Assembly: GCA_900548145.1 (NCBI GenBank)
Contig: URJB01000007.1
Coordinates: 19,099 to 83,098, forward strand
Length of the DNA stretch: 64,000 nt
Direction of reading: 5' to 3'
From: an uncultured Eubacteriales bacterium
Lineage (GTDB): Bacteria > Bacillota > Clostridia > Christensenellales > Aristaeellaceae
The position numbers were made by a program, and so were the translations under genes. This document shows positions 7,500-14,843 of this stretch, piece by piece; positions within the stretch are counted from its first letter, which is position 1, and each line of letters begins with the position of its first letter. The notes below the pieces were generated by a model. The model made no database searches and was not told the DNA's origin. It saw only the letters and a list, made by a program, of their open reading frames with translations.

Positions 7500-8936
7500 T
7501 CAGTCTTTCTTGCCAACGGCCATCAGAACGGATACAGCCTCGCTGATGGTCTTTTCGTAGGCTTCCTTGCCGTACTTGTCCACCTCGGCCTTGTTCTTTT
7601 CGCCGTGGGTCAGGCAGCCCGCGCCGCCGATGCAGCCGCCGATACAGGCCATGCCCTCGATGAAGTTGGCATCCAGCGCGTTACGGCTCTTTTTGAGCAG
7701 GGCCATGCGGCATTCTTCAATGCCGTCGCAGGCGCAGGGCTTCACTTCAAAGTCAAGGTTCTGCTCCTTCAGGCCTTCCTTCACCGCGTCGGACAGACCG
7801 CCGCTGCGGGCGAAGATGCGGCCGTAGTAGGAGGCGTTGTCCAGCACGTCCTCTTCCAGTGTGGTCAGGTCGATGTCCTTGCTGTCAAACAGGGCTTGCA
7901 GCTCTTCGAAGGTCAGAACCACGTCCACATAGGGTTTGACGCTGTCCAACTGGTTTTCGGCCTTCTTGGCCGTGCAGGGCCCGATAAAGACGACCTTCGC
8001 GTTGGGCGTGGTCTCCTTAAGGTATTTGGCCAGCGTAGCCATAGGCGACAAATTGTGGCTGACATACTGCACCATCTGGGGGAAATTCTGCTGCACGTAC
8101 TTCACGAACGCCGGGCAGCAGGAACTGGTCAGGAAGCCCTTTTCGGCCAGTTCCTTGGATTCAGCCTGCGCCACCATATCCGCGCCCAGCGCGGCCTCGA
8201 TGACCGTGTAGAAGCCCAGCTTTTTCAGACCGGTGATGACCTGTCCCAACTTGGCGTAGGTGAACTGGCTGGAAATGGAAGGCGCCACCAGCGCATACAC
8301 CGGGTCGCCGCCCGCCTCGCTCTTTTTCAGCAGCTCGATAGCGTCCAGAATGAAGCTCTTGTCCATGATGGCGCCGAAGGGGCACTGATACACGCACGCG
8401 CCGCAGCTGATGCACTTTTCATTGGCAATGGTGGCGGCCTTGTGCTCGTTCATGGAAATGGCCTTCACCTTGCAGGCGTTCTGGCAGGGACGCTTCCGGC
8501 CCACAATGGCGGTGTAGGGGCAGACCTTGGCGCACTGGCCGCACTCCACGCACTTGCTCTTGTCGATATGCGCTACATGCTGCGCGTCGAAGGTGATCGC
8601 GCCCCGGCGACATACATCCTCGCAGCGGTGAGCCAGACAGCCGCGGCAGGCGTTGGTGACTTCGTAGCCGCCCACGGGGCACTCATCACAGGCAATGTCG
8701 ATGACCTCGATCACATTGGGATTGGAACGGTCGCCGCCCATGGCCAGACGAACGCGTTCCGCCAGGATGGCGCGCTCCTTGTAAACACAGCAGCGCATGG
8801 TGGGTTCAGTCCCGGGAACGATCGTCTTGGGGATATCCAGCACATGTTCCATCAGCGTGCCGTTCCAAGACTCCCGGGCCACCTCACGCAGCACCTTGTA
8901 TTTCAAATGTTGTACTTTGGTATCAAACTTACGCAT
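7500..8936 (-). CDS. [FeFe] hydrogenase, group B-like
   Basis: 478 residues. Order: an N-terminal region with CxxC-type cysteines (residues 83-109, CDECPVGG and CRGCLAHRCEDVC), two ferredoxin-like 4Fe-4S motifs (CVECGQCAKVC from residue 129; CISCGACVYQC from 175), then the H-cluster domain. Its three motifs are TSSCCPAF (Cys273/274), FIGPCTAKK (Cys321) and ACIGGCIGGAG (Cys431 and 435). The MRCCVYKERAILAERV start is typical of the monomeric group B family. It should oxidise or evolve H2 with ferredoxin in the cytoplasm; group B enzymes are poorly characterised. It is last in a minus-strand operon after HydS and the phosphatase, and ends at a strong terminator. Confidence 0.9.
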   Translation of the reverse strand: MRKFDTKVQHLKYKVLREVARESWNGTLMEHVLDIPKTIVPGTEPTMRCCVYKERAILAERVRLAMGGDRSNPNVIEVIDIACDECPVGGYEVTNACRGCLAHRCEDVCRRGAITFDAQHVAHIDKSKCVECGQCAKVCPYTAIVGRKRPCQNACKVKAISMNEHKAATIANEKCISCGACVYQCPFGAIMDKSFILDAIELLKKSEAGGDPVYALVAPSISSQFTYAKLGQVITGLKKLGFYTVIEAALGADMVAQAESKELAEKGFLTSSCCPAFVKYVQQNFPQMVQYVSHNLSPMATLAKYLKETTPNAKVVFIGPCTAKKAENQLDSVKPYVDVVLTFEELQALFDSKDIDLTTLEEDVLDNASYYGRIFARSGGLSDAVKEGLKEQNLDFEVKPCACDGIEECRMALLKKSRNALDANFIEGMACIGGCIGGAGCLTHGEKNKAEVDKYGKEAYEKTISEAVSVLMAVGKKD

Positions 8937-8959
8937 TCCGCTGCACCATCCTCGTTGTT

Positions 8960-10132
8960 TTAGAAATAGCTTACCTTGATCCGCTTACCCATTTTCTTCA
9001 GACATTCGGACAGATCCTTCACCAGATTCATCTTGATGGAGAAGGTAATGGGCAGGTCTGGGTTCTGGTGGGCAGGGTTGATGGCCCGGCCCACGTAGAA
9101 GTTGATATCCGTGGCTTCCTCAAAGAGCAGACGGCTGATCTGGGACGCGCCGTCGTTCTTGAAGGCCCACTGTTCGTAGCTTTCGTTATCCTGCAGGTAG
9201 TCCTGAGCGTACTCCAGCACCTTATTGACGGTAATGACGCCTTCGGTGACCAGATCGACGCCTTCGATCTCCGCGATGGGCGGCACGTCGGAGGCCTCGA
9301 ATTTGAGGGTGGTTTTCAGGGGCTTGTGCAGATACTTGGCCGCGATGGTGGATGTGGTTCCGCCGCAGACGATGTGCTTGCCCTCCTTAGAGAAGAACAG
9401 GGACATCATGCGGTCGTTGTCGTCCCGGTTGGAGGGCGGGCCGAAGAGCAGGTTCATGGGAACCCGCTTGCGGATTCGAACCACGCAGGCGGTGGTATCG
9501 TCGCCGGGCTTGTGATCGTACAGCCGGTCGCACTCGTCCACCAGAATGGTGGAAAGGGTCTTGGCCGTATAACCGGCAGGAGCCTGCGCCTCCATATAGG
9601 TGATGATATCCTCTCGCTTCCAACCGAAGTTATAGGCGGTGCCGATGCCCGCATGGGGGCATCCGTCGCTCATGAGGATGAAGATATCGCCCTCCTGTAA
9701 TTTAATGACCGACTTGTAGATTTTCTTCCCGCCGATAGTCATTTCCGTTTTTGGATAATCATAGTTGGCCTCGTCGCGAATGAGGATCGCCATGGGATTA
9801 TCATACTGGATGATCTCGGCGGTCTCATTGTCGATTAGATGCAGGATAGAGAACGTGGAGTAGGCCACACCCCGAACCGAGCACACCGGCAGGGTGGCAG
9901 CGATGGTGGACACGCAGTCCTCCAGCCCAAGCCCTTCCGCCATCATGGTGGAAATGATCTTACTGGTCAGGGTGGACAGAATGCTGGCCTTCACGCCGCT
10001 GCCAAGGCCGTCCGCCAGCACGATGACCATGCTGTTTTCTCCCTGCTCCACCACGTCCACGTGGTCGCCGCAGAGCTGCTCGCCTGCGTGATTGATGCTC
10101 CGATAGCCGATGTCCGCGCAGAGATCATTCAT
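8960..10132 (-). CDS. SpoIIE/PP2C-type serine phosphatase
   Basis: 390 residues. The first 230 residues are a SpoIIE-like PPM phosphatase: metal-binding ADGLGSG near residue 42, MSDGCPHAG near 159 and the terminal GDDTTACVV. The remaining 160 residues are an extra domain with no motif known to me (it contains IVCGGTTSTIAAKYL). The start lies inside the 3' end of the HydS gene (8-base overlap), so the two are co-translated. PP2C-type phosphatases beside group C sensory hydrogenases are an established arrangement in clostridia, where they are proposed to pass the H2 or redox signal on by dephosphorylating a target protein. The target here is unknown. Confidence 0.9.
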   Translation of the reverse strand: MNDLCADIGYRSINHAGEQLCGDHVDVVEQGENSMVIVLADGLGSGVKASILSTLTSKIISTMMAEGLGLEDCVSTIAATLPVCSVRGVAYSTFSILHLIDNETAEIIQYDNPMAILIRDEANYDYPKTEMTIGGKKIYKSVIKLQEGDIFILMSDGCPHAGIGTAYNFGWKREDIITYMEAQAPAGYTAKTLSTILVDECDRLYDHKPGDDTTACVVRIRKRVPMNLLFGPPSNRDDNDRMMSLFFSKEGKHIVCGGTTSTIAAKYLHKPLKTTLKFEASDVPPIAEIEGVDLVTEGVITVNKVLEYAQDYLQDNESYEQWAFKNDGASQISRLLFEEATDINFYVGRAINPAHQNPDLPITFSIKMNLVKDLSECLKKMGKRIKVSYF

Positions 10133-11801
10133 CCGAAATCGACTCCTTCAGCTTGGTCAGTGCGATCTTGGTTTCGGCAGCGGTCTCGCCCAGCAGAGAG
10201 GCGATCTCCTGAACGATACGCATCTGCTTGTCGACCACCTTGTCGGCGATTTCGACGGTCTTGCGGCTGATGTTCTCCTTCTTCTCGCGCTCAGATTCCT
10301 CGTCGGTCACGTCGCGCATGATGCAGATCAGCAGCCGGTACTCCCGGTCATAAACGACGGTCTGTTCCACGTACTTCTTGTACTCGGCCAGATAGGCCCG
10401 CTGCTCCCGGATGTCGCGGCCCGTCTGCTGCGCGTCCAGAAACACCTTGGGATCCATGATGCGCACCACCGGCTCGCCCAGCACGTCGGAGGCGGCGCGG
10501 ATGTTCATGATCCGCAGCGCGGCCTTGTTGATCTGCTGCACTTCCAGATTTTCGTTCAGCACGATCAGACCGTTGGGCGTGTTGTTGACGATGTTGTCGG
10601 AGAAGCTCTCGGCCTTTTCCTTCAGGTACGGCAAACACATAGAAATTTCGGCCTTGCCCTGATAAATGGCAATGGCCTTTTCCCGGCAGGTGTTGTAGCC
10701 GCAGGAGCCGCAGTTGAGCTCGTCGGAAGGCTTCATCTTGCCCATCTGCCGCAGGATGCCCATGATCTCCGTCTCGCTGGGCTTGATGGACTTCTGCACG
10801 ATAGGCTCCATGTGCTTCTGCAGTTCGCCCTTTTCCGGCTGTTCCACATCGAAGTCCCGCTTGCCTGCATAGGTGGCGATGGCCATGTAATCCTTCACCG
10901 GGGTGCGGTGATATTTTTCCATAACGGGGCCGCCAACGCAGCTGCCCACACAAGCGGACATTTCCACGAAGCAGTGATGCAGCTTGCCGTTTTCAATGTC
11001 CTTCAGGGCGGCGATACAGTTTTCGACACCGTCGATGGCCAGATAGGTGTAGCCGGGCGCGTCCTGTTCCATGGTCTTGAGAATGCCGCCGGTGGTTGGG
11101 AAGAAACGTGCGCGGGTGTCCTGATCGGAATCCCGCTTCTGTTCCAGTGTGATCTGTTCTTCATCCAGCCACTTGGTCAGTTCCTCAAAGGTCATGACCG
11201 CGTCCACAATGCCCTCGTAATGCTCGGCCTCGTCCTTTTTGGCCACGCAGGGGCCGATGAAAACCGTCTTTGCCTGAGGCATACGGCGCTTGATATCCGA
11301 GCAGTGGGCCTGCATGGGAGACTTCACGTCCGCCAGATATTCCAGCGCTTCAGGGTAATATTTCTGGATCAGCAGGTTGATGGAATGGCAGCAGGAGGAG
11401 ATCAGAATATCCCGCTGTTCTTCCTTGAGCATCCGCTCGTATTCCCGCTTGACCATGGTAGCGCCCAGCGCAGTTTCCTCCACGCCGGCGAAGCCCAGCT
11501 TTTTCAGTGCGACCCGCATACTGTCAATGCCCACGCCGTCATAATTGGCGGCGAAGGAGGGGGCCAGACTGACGATGACCGGTGCGCCGCTGTTGAGCAG
11601 TACCTTCACCTTTTCCCGCTCATCCACGATCTCCTTCGCGTTCTGGGGGCAGACCACGAAGCACTGGCCGCACAGGATGCATTCGTTGCCGATGATGTGG
11701 GCCTGATTGCCGGAAAAGCGGATGGATTTGACCGGGCAATGCCGAATGCACTTATAGCAGTTTTTGCAGTTGGATTTCTTTAACGTCAGGCAATTTGGCA
11801 T
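10125..11801 (-). CDS. hydS: sensory [FeFe] hydrogenase with PAS domain (group C, HydS-like)
   Basis: 558 residues. Two N-terminal 4Fe-4S motifs (CKNCYKCIRHC from residue 12; CILCGQCFVVC from 41) precede an H-cluster domain with ISSCCHS (about 137), FIGPCVAKK (181-189) and ACVGSCVGGP (about 280). A four-cysteine CGSCGYNTC motif near residue 365 comes next, then a PAS domain (about 405-500, NTPNGLIVLNENLEVQQINKA being its first strands, cut here in two) and a helical tail. This is the domain order of group C sensory hydrogenases, thought to sense H2 or redox state rather than to catalyse in bulk. The L1 motif has CCHS instead of the catalytic CxPGW type, which fits a sensor. It is coupled to the phosphatase downstream. 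Confidence 0.9.
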   Translation of the reverse strand: MPNCLTLKKSNCKNCYKCIRHCPVKSIRFSGNQAHIIGNECILCGQCFVVCPQNAKEIVDEREKVKVLLNSGAPVIVSLAPSFAANYDGVGIDSMRVALKKLGFAGVEETALGATMVKREYERMLKEEQRDILISSCCHSINLLIQKYYPEALEYLADVKSPMQAHCSDIKRRMPQAKTVFIGPCVAKKDEAEHYEGIVDAVMTFEELTKWLDEEQITLEQKRDSDQDTRARFFPTTGGILKTMEQDAPGYTYLAIDGVENCIAALKDIENGKLHHCFVEMSACVGSCVGGPVMEKYHRTPVKDYMAIATYAGKRDFDVEQPEKGELQKHMEPIVQKSIKPSETEIMGILRQMGKMKPSDELNCGSCGYNTCREKAIAIYQGKAEISMCLPYLKEKAESFSDNIVNNTPNGLIVLNENLEVQQINKAALRIMNIRAASDVLGEPVVRIMDPKVFLDAQQTGRDIREQRAYLAEYKKYVEQTVVYDREYRLLICIMRDVTDEESEREKKENISRKTVEIADKVVDKQMRIVQEIASLLGETAAETKIALTKLKESISDE

Positions 11802-11885
11802 AATGCTCCACTTCCTCTTTTCGGGATTTTGGGGAGAAAAACCCCACCGGTAACAACCAGCGGGAGGGAGTATGGCATTGGGGGC

Positions 11886-12125
11886 TTACAGCTTCTTGAG
11901 GATGTTTTCCTCGAAGAATTCCTTGGTGCTCTCGGGCGTGACGGAGAAGAACTCGTCGTCCCGCATGACGCACACACCCTGCTGACACTTGCCCATGCAG
12001 AAGGTGCCGCCCAGCTCGACCTTGTCCTTGAGGTCATGCTCGGCGATCAGATTCTGCAGCTGCTCCACCACCTGACGGGAGCCCTTGATGTGACAGGAAG
12101 AACCGATACAAACCGTGAGTTTCAT
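11886..12125 (-). CDS. thioredoxin-like [2Fe-2S] ferredoxin
   Basis: 79 residues. It starts MKLTVCIGSSCHIKG; the four ligands of the thioredoxin-like [2Fe-2S] fold are Cys6, Cys11, Cys43 and Cys47 (CIGSSC and FCMGKC). It corresponds to a stand-alone NuoE/HymA-type C-terminal domain, which carries electrons between NADH dehydrogenase-like or hydrogenase subunits. It lies between the phosphotransferase and HydS in the redox operon, so it is a probable electron partner of HydS or of the group B hydrogenase. The 84 bases after it hold a short GGGG/CCCC hairpin before the HydS start. Confidence 0.88.
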   Translation of the reverse strand: MKLTVCIGSSCHIKGSRQVVEQLQNLIAEHDLKDKVELGGTFCMGKCQQGVCVMRDDEFFSVTPESTKEFFEENILKKL

Positions 12126-12140
12126 GGAAAATGCCTCCTC

Positions 12141-12896
12141 TTATTCGTAATCCTCGCCGTTGACCAGTTTCAAAAGGAAAGTGCGTTCCCTTTCTCCGCC
12201 CTCTGCTGAACGGGCGGCGGCCACGATGGGGATCCACTTCTGTATCACTGCCGGCTCCATGCCGGTCTTTTGGCAGAACAGTTCCAGATACCGGTCGGCT
12301 CCCTGAGCGTCTCCGGCCAGCCGGAACCACAGCCAGGCGTTGGCGGCATCCGCTGCCGCGTTTCCCTGAGACGCATGGCTCCAATCTAACAGATAGAGCT
12401 CGTCGTCCCGGGTCAGAACAATATTGGAAGGGTTAAAGTCGCCGTGGCAGATCTGATATTCTGCCGGAATTTCTTGCAGCCGGAAGAACAGGTCGCAGCG
12501 GGTCGTGGCGGGGAGGTCCGCACGGGCGATCCGGTTTTCCAGTTCTTCCCGCAGGCGGCTGAGCAGCGGGCAGGATTTGGAGATCATCTCTACCTGCAGC
12601 TCGGTCATCCGTTCCAGCAGTTCCTCTTTCCTGCCCGGCTCCTCCGCGATAAGCCGTTCCAGTGTTTTCCCCTCCACATACTCGGTGACCAGCGCCCACT
12701 TTCCGTCCACCTGGCTGACTTCCAGCACCTTGGGAACGTGCAGGCCGCATTCCTCTACCCGAGCCTGATTCAATGCCTCGCCCAGCGCGTCGGCCTTGGT
12801 GAAGCCGTCGCCGAACACCTTGACGCACTGATCGCCGCCCCGGTAGACGGTCTCGTTGGTTCGAACCGCAATGACGCGTTCCAGATTCATCTGCAC
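12141..12896 (-). CDS. aminoglycoside phosphotransferase / kinase-like protein (APH fold)
   Basis: 251 residues with a protein-kinase-like APH fold. Nucleotide-binding region: VYRGGDQCVKVFGDG near the start and YVEGKTL as hinge. Catalytic loop: CHGDFNPSNIV (Asp is the base, Asn a metal ligand) followed by LLDWSHA, the DFG-equivalent. Families with this fold phosphorylate small molecules (choline, fructosamine, aminoglycosides) or act as metabolic kinases. Nothing points to antibiotic resistance. The location inside a Rex-hydrogenase operon, opposite in activity to the SpoIIE-type phosphatase two genes on, makes a role in the same signalling route worth testing (inference). Confidence 0.8.
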   Translation of the reverse strand: MQMNLERVIAVRTNETVYRGGDQCVKVFGDGFTKADALGEALNQARVEECGLHVPKVLEVSQVDGKWALVTEYVEGKTLERLIAEEPGRKEELLERMTELQVEMISKSCPLLSRLREELENRIARADLPATTRCDLFFRLQEIPAEYQICHGDFNPSNIVLTRDDELYLLDWSHASQGNAAADAANAWLWFRLAGDAQGADRYLELFCQKTGMEPAVIQKWIPIVAAARSAEGGERERTFLLKLVNGEDYE

Positions 12897-12932
12897 TCCC
12901 CTCCCTCGAATGAATGCGATCTCGAAAAGAGT

Positions 12933-13553
12933 TCAGCCCAGCTGCATTTTCAGATGGGCCAACGACAGCGCCAGATTTTCCTGCTTGAGCATCACGCCCT
13001 GCGGCAGCTCCACCCGGCCCGGAGCAAAGCTCCAGATCGCCTCTACACCGCCCTGCACCAGACGGTCGCACACCTCCTGAGCGGAATCCTCGCCCACGGT
13101 GACAACCCCAACGCGCACATGCTGTTCCTGCAGAAAAGCTTCCAACTCCGTCATAGGGAGAATCGGCTTGCCCTTGGCGGAAAAGCCCAGCTTTTCCTCG
13201 TCGCGGTCAAACGCGCCCAGAATGCTCACGCCGTAGTTGCCGAAGCCCTCGTAATCCAGCAGTGCCCGGCCCAGACGGCCCGCGCCTACGATGACGGCGG
13301 CGCACCGCTCCTGACCGTTCAGGCAGCTTTCCAGCTCAGCCATCAGCTGCAGCGCATTATAGCCCACCTTGGGACGGCCCGTGCCGCTGACCGCACCCAG
13401 ATCCTTGCGAACCTGTACTTCGCCCAGCCGGAGCTCCCGGGCGATCGTGGTGGCAGAAATCGCGTCTCCCGGCTGGAAGCCCTGCTTCTGCAGGTATTGC
13501 AGATAACCGGGCAGACGGCCCAGCGTGGCCTTGGTCAATGCCGATTGCTTCAT
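12933..13553 (-). CDS. rex: redox-sensing transcriptional repressor Rex
   Basis: 206 residues from the ATG that follows GGAGGGAGTGGAG; an upstream in-frame start at 13604 would overlap the promoter and is rejected. Residues 1-70 are the winged helix (TKATLGRLPGYLQYL, then ISATTIARELRLGEVQVRKDL and VGYNALQLM). The Rossmann NADH-binding motif GAGRLG is at 90-95. Rex senses the NADH/NAD ratio and represses fermentation and hydrogenase genes when NAD is high. As the first gene of the redox operon it probably controls its own promoter. I found no perfect TTGTGA-N6-TCACAA operator near by. Confidence 0.95.
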   Translation of the reverse strand: MKQSALTKATLGRLPGYLQYLQKQGFQPGDAISATTIARELRLGEVQVRKDLGAVSGTGRPKVGYNALQLMAELESCLNGQERCAAVIVGAGRLGRALLDYEGFGNYGVSILGAFDRDEEKLGFSAKGKPILPMTELEAFLQEQHVRVGVVTVGEDSAQEVCDRLVQGGVEAIWSFAPGRVELPQGVMLKQENLALSLAHLKMQLG

Positions 13554-13603
13554 GCTCCACTCCCTCCCTGCGTTTCGGGTGAAAGTCCCAAAGAACCGTA
13601 TCA

Positions 13604-13632
13604 ATTATAACCCCGTTTTAGCTCCAACGGAA
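13604..13632 (-). promoter_or_regulatory. putative rex operon promoter
   Basis: Minus strand: TTCCGT (13632-13627), 17-base spacer, perfect TATAAT (13609-13604), 50 bases before the rex start. It would drive rex and the six-gene redox block. Confidence 0.5.
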
Positions 13633-13658
13633 TTGCTTGTTTGATATATTGGTATAAT

Positions 13659-13669
13659 CATTATCGATA
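13659..13669. repeat. 11-mer CATTATCGATA upstream of rex
   Basis: The 11-mer CATTATCGATA, with the palindromic core TATCGATA, occurs here between lysR and rex and again at 14705-14715 upstream of lysR. It lies about 27 bases upstream of the rex -35 element, a position that suits an activator. Confidence 0.4.
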
Positions 13670-13687
13670 TAAACGGGTGCGTAGCCG

Positions 13688-14608
13688 TCAGATATACTGC
13701 CGCTTGGCCAGACAGAGTTCCGTAATGAAGCGCCGGTCCAGATCCGAAAGGTGATAATCCTTGCGGTAGATCAGCAGATCCCGATAGGTCTTTTTATTGT
13801 CGGGGCAGTTTTTCTCCACCAGTCCATAACGATCCTTCAGCTTCTGTGGCACCGGGGAAAGCCACATATACGTCTCGTGATTTTCTGCCATCAGATCGAA
13901 CTGGCTGGCCCGTTCGAACACGAAAATTCGCCGTTCGGTCTCGTCGGGCAATTCTTCTTTTTTCACCACGGACAGCGGCAGCGACGGCACGTAAGGATCC
14001 GCGTGAGCGATTTCAATATAGGGTTTCAAGTCGTCGAAATGCACCTCATCCTGTTTTGCCAGCGGATGCTCCTTGCTCATGGCCAGCACGTAGCGGAACT
14101 CGGTGATCAGTTCCCACACCAGCCCCTTTTCCGTCAGCATCTCCTTGAAATATTTGTCATAATTGGAGGCGTAGCGCAGGATGCCCAAATGATAATCCGC
14201 CTTGAGAATATTGGTAATGACCCGCTGGGCGTTGGTTTCCTTATAAAAAAGCTCGGCGGGCTCGTTCGTCAGGCTTTTGGAAAACTGAGCGAACGCCTCG
14301 GAAATGTAGCTGGCCCGGGGAACAGAAATGGAAAAACGCTGCTTGATGGGCACACCGGCCTTGTAGATGCTCTCTACTTCGTCGATCTGCCGAAGAATTT
14401 TGCGTGCATAGCCCAGAAATTCCTCGCCCTCGGGCGTGACGTACATGCCCTTGGCCGTCCTGCCAAAAATGGTGATGCCCAGCGAATTTTCAAGGTCCTT
14501 AATGGCGCGGCTCAGGTTTGGCTGGTTCATATACAGGGCTTCCGCCGCTTTGTTGATCGACCCGCAGCGGGCGACCTCCACCGCATATTTCAGGTGCAGA
14601 ATGTTCAT
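13688..14608 (-). CDS. LysR-family transcriptional regulator
   Basis: 306 residues from MNILHLKYAVEVARCGSINK, which is the canonical LysR start; a longer in-frame extension to 14707 has no family support. The winged HTH covers residues 1-60 (AAEALYMNQPNLSRAIKDLE). The rest is the two-lobed effector domain. The effector is unknown. It is transcribed in the same direction as rex and ends 135 bases before it. Both upstream regions carry the 11-mer CATTATCGATA, so this regulator may control itself and the redox operon (inference). Confidence 0.9.
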   Translation of the reverse strand: MNILHLKYAVEVARCGSINKAAEALYMNQPNLSRAIKDLENSLGITIFGRTAKGMYVTPEGEEFLGYARKILRQIDEVESIYKAGVPIKQRFSISVPRASYISEAFAQFSKSLTNEPAELFYKETNAQRVITNILKADYHLGILRYASNYDKYFKEMLTEKGLVWELITEFRYVLAMSKEHPLAKQDEVHFDDLKPYIEIAHADPYVPSLPLSVVKKEELPDETERRIFVFERASQFDLMAENHETYMWLSPVPQKLKDRYGLVEKNCPDNKKTYRDLLIYRKDYHLSDLDRRFITELCLAKRQYI

Positions 14609-14704
14609 GCAGACTCCGCCAGCCTTTCCTTCGTCAAAATTCGAATGTTTTCCTCTCTTATCATAACACGGCGAAAACAAAGAAGCAATCAAAAACTCTC
14701 CATC

Positions 14705-14715
14705 CATTATCGATA
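14705..14715. repeat. second copy of 11-mer CATTATCGATA
   Basis: Lies about 100 bases upstream of the lysR start and about 45 bases before the divergent promoter at 14760; identical to 13659-13669. Confidence 0.4.
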
Positions 14716-14759
14716 GCGCCCATATTTTTATTCCTCATTTTTGCCATTTGGGAGAAAGC

Positions 14760-14789
14760 TTGTACAGGGCGGCCGAAATATGATAAAAT
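14760..14789 (+). promoter_or_regulatory. promoter of the secreted Ig-like gene
   Basis: TTGTAC (14760-14765), 18-base spacer, TAAAAT (14784-14789), 54 bases before the ATG at 14844. Confidence 0.5.
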
Positions 14790-14843
14790 AATACGAATCG
14801 AATTTTGGCAATTTCGAATTGCGTAAGAAAGGCGTGACGTTGA

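Noticed and set aside
7428..8963. 511-codon plus-strand frame opposite the group B hydrogenase
   Set aside because: Pure shadow of a GC-rich real gene: no ribosome binding site, His/Gly/Val-rich composition, and the hydrogenase motifs on the other strand are unambiguous. The same holds for long antisense frames opposite HydS, GH3, GH30, GH2, FtsZ, MurE and the giant synthase.
12141..12896. aminoglycoside resistance gene
   Set aside because: The fold is shared, but the operon context is redox sensing and no resistance-type substrate motif is evident.
13638..13660. Rex operator in the rex upstream region
   Set aside because: TTGTTTGATATATTGG-like sequence is suggestive on one half only; the second half-site does not match TCACAA or TTAACAA.
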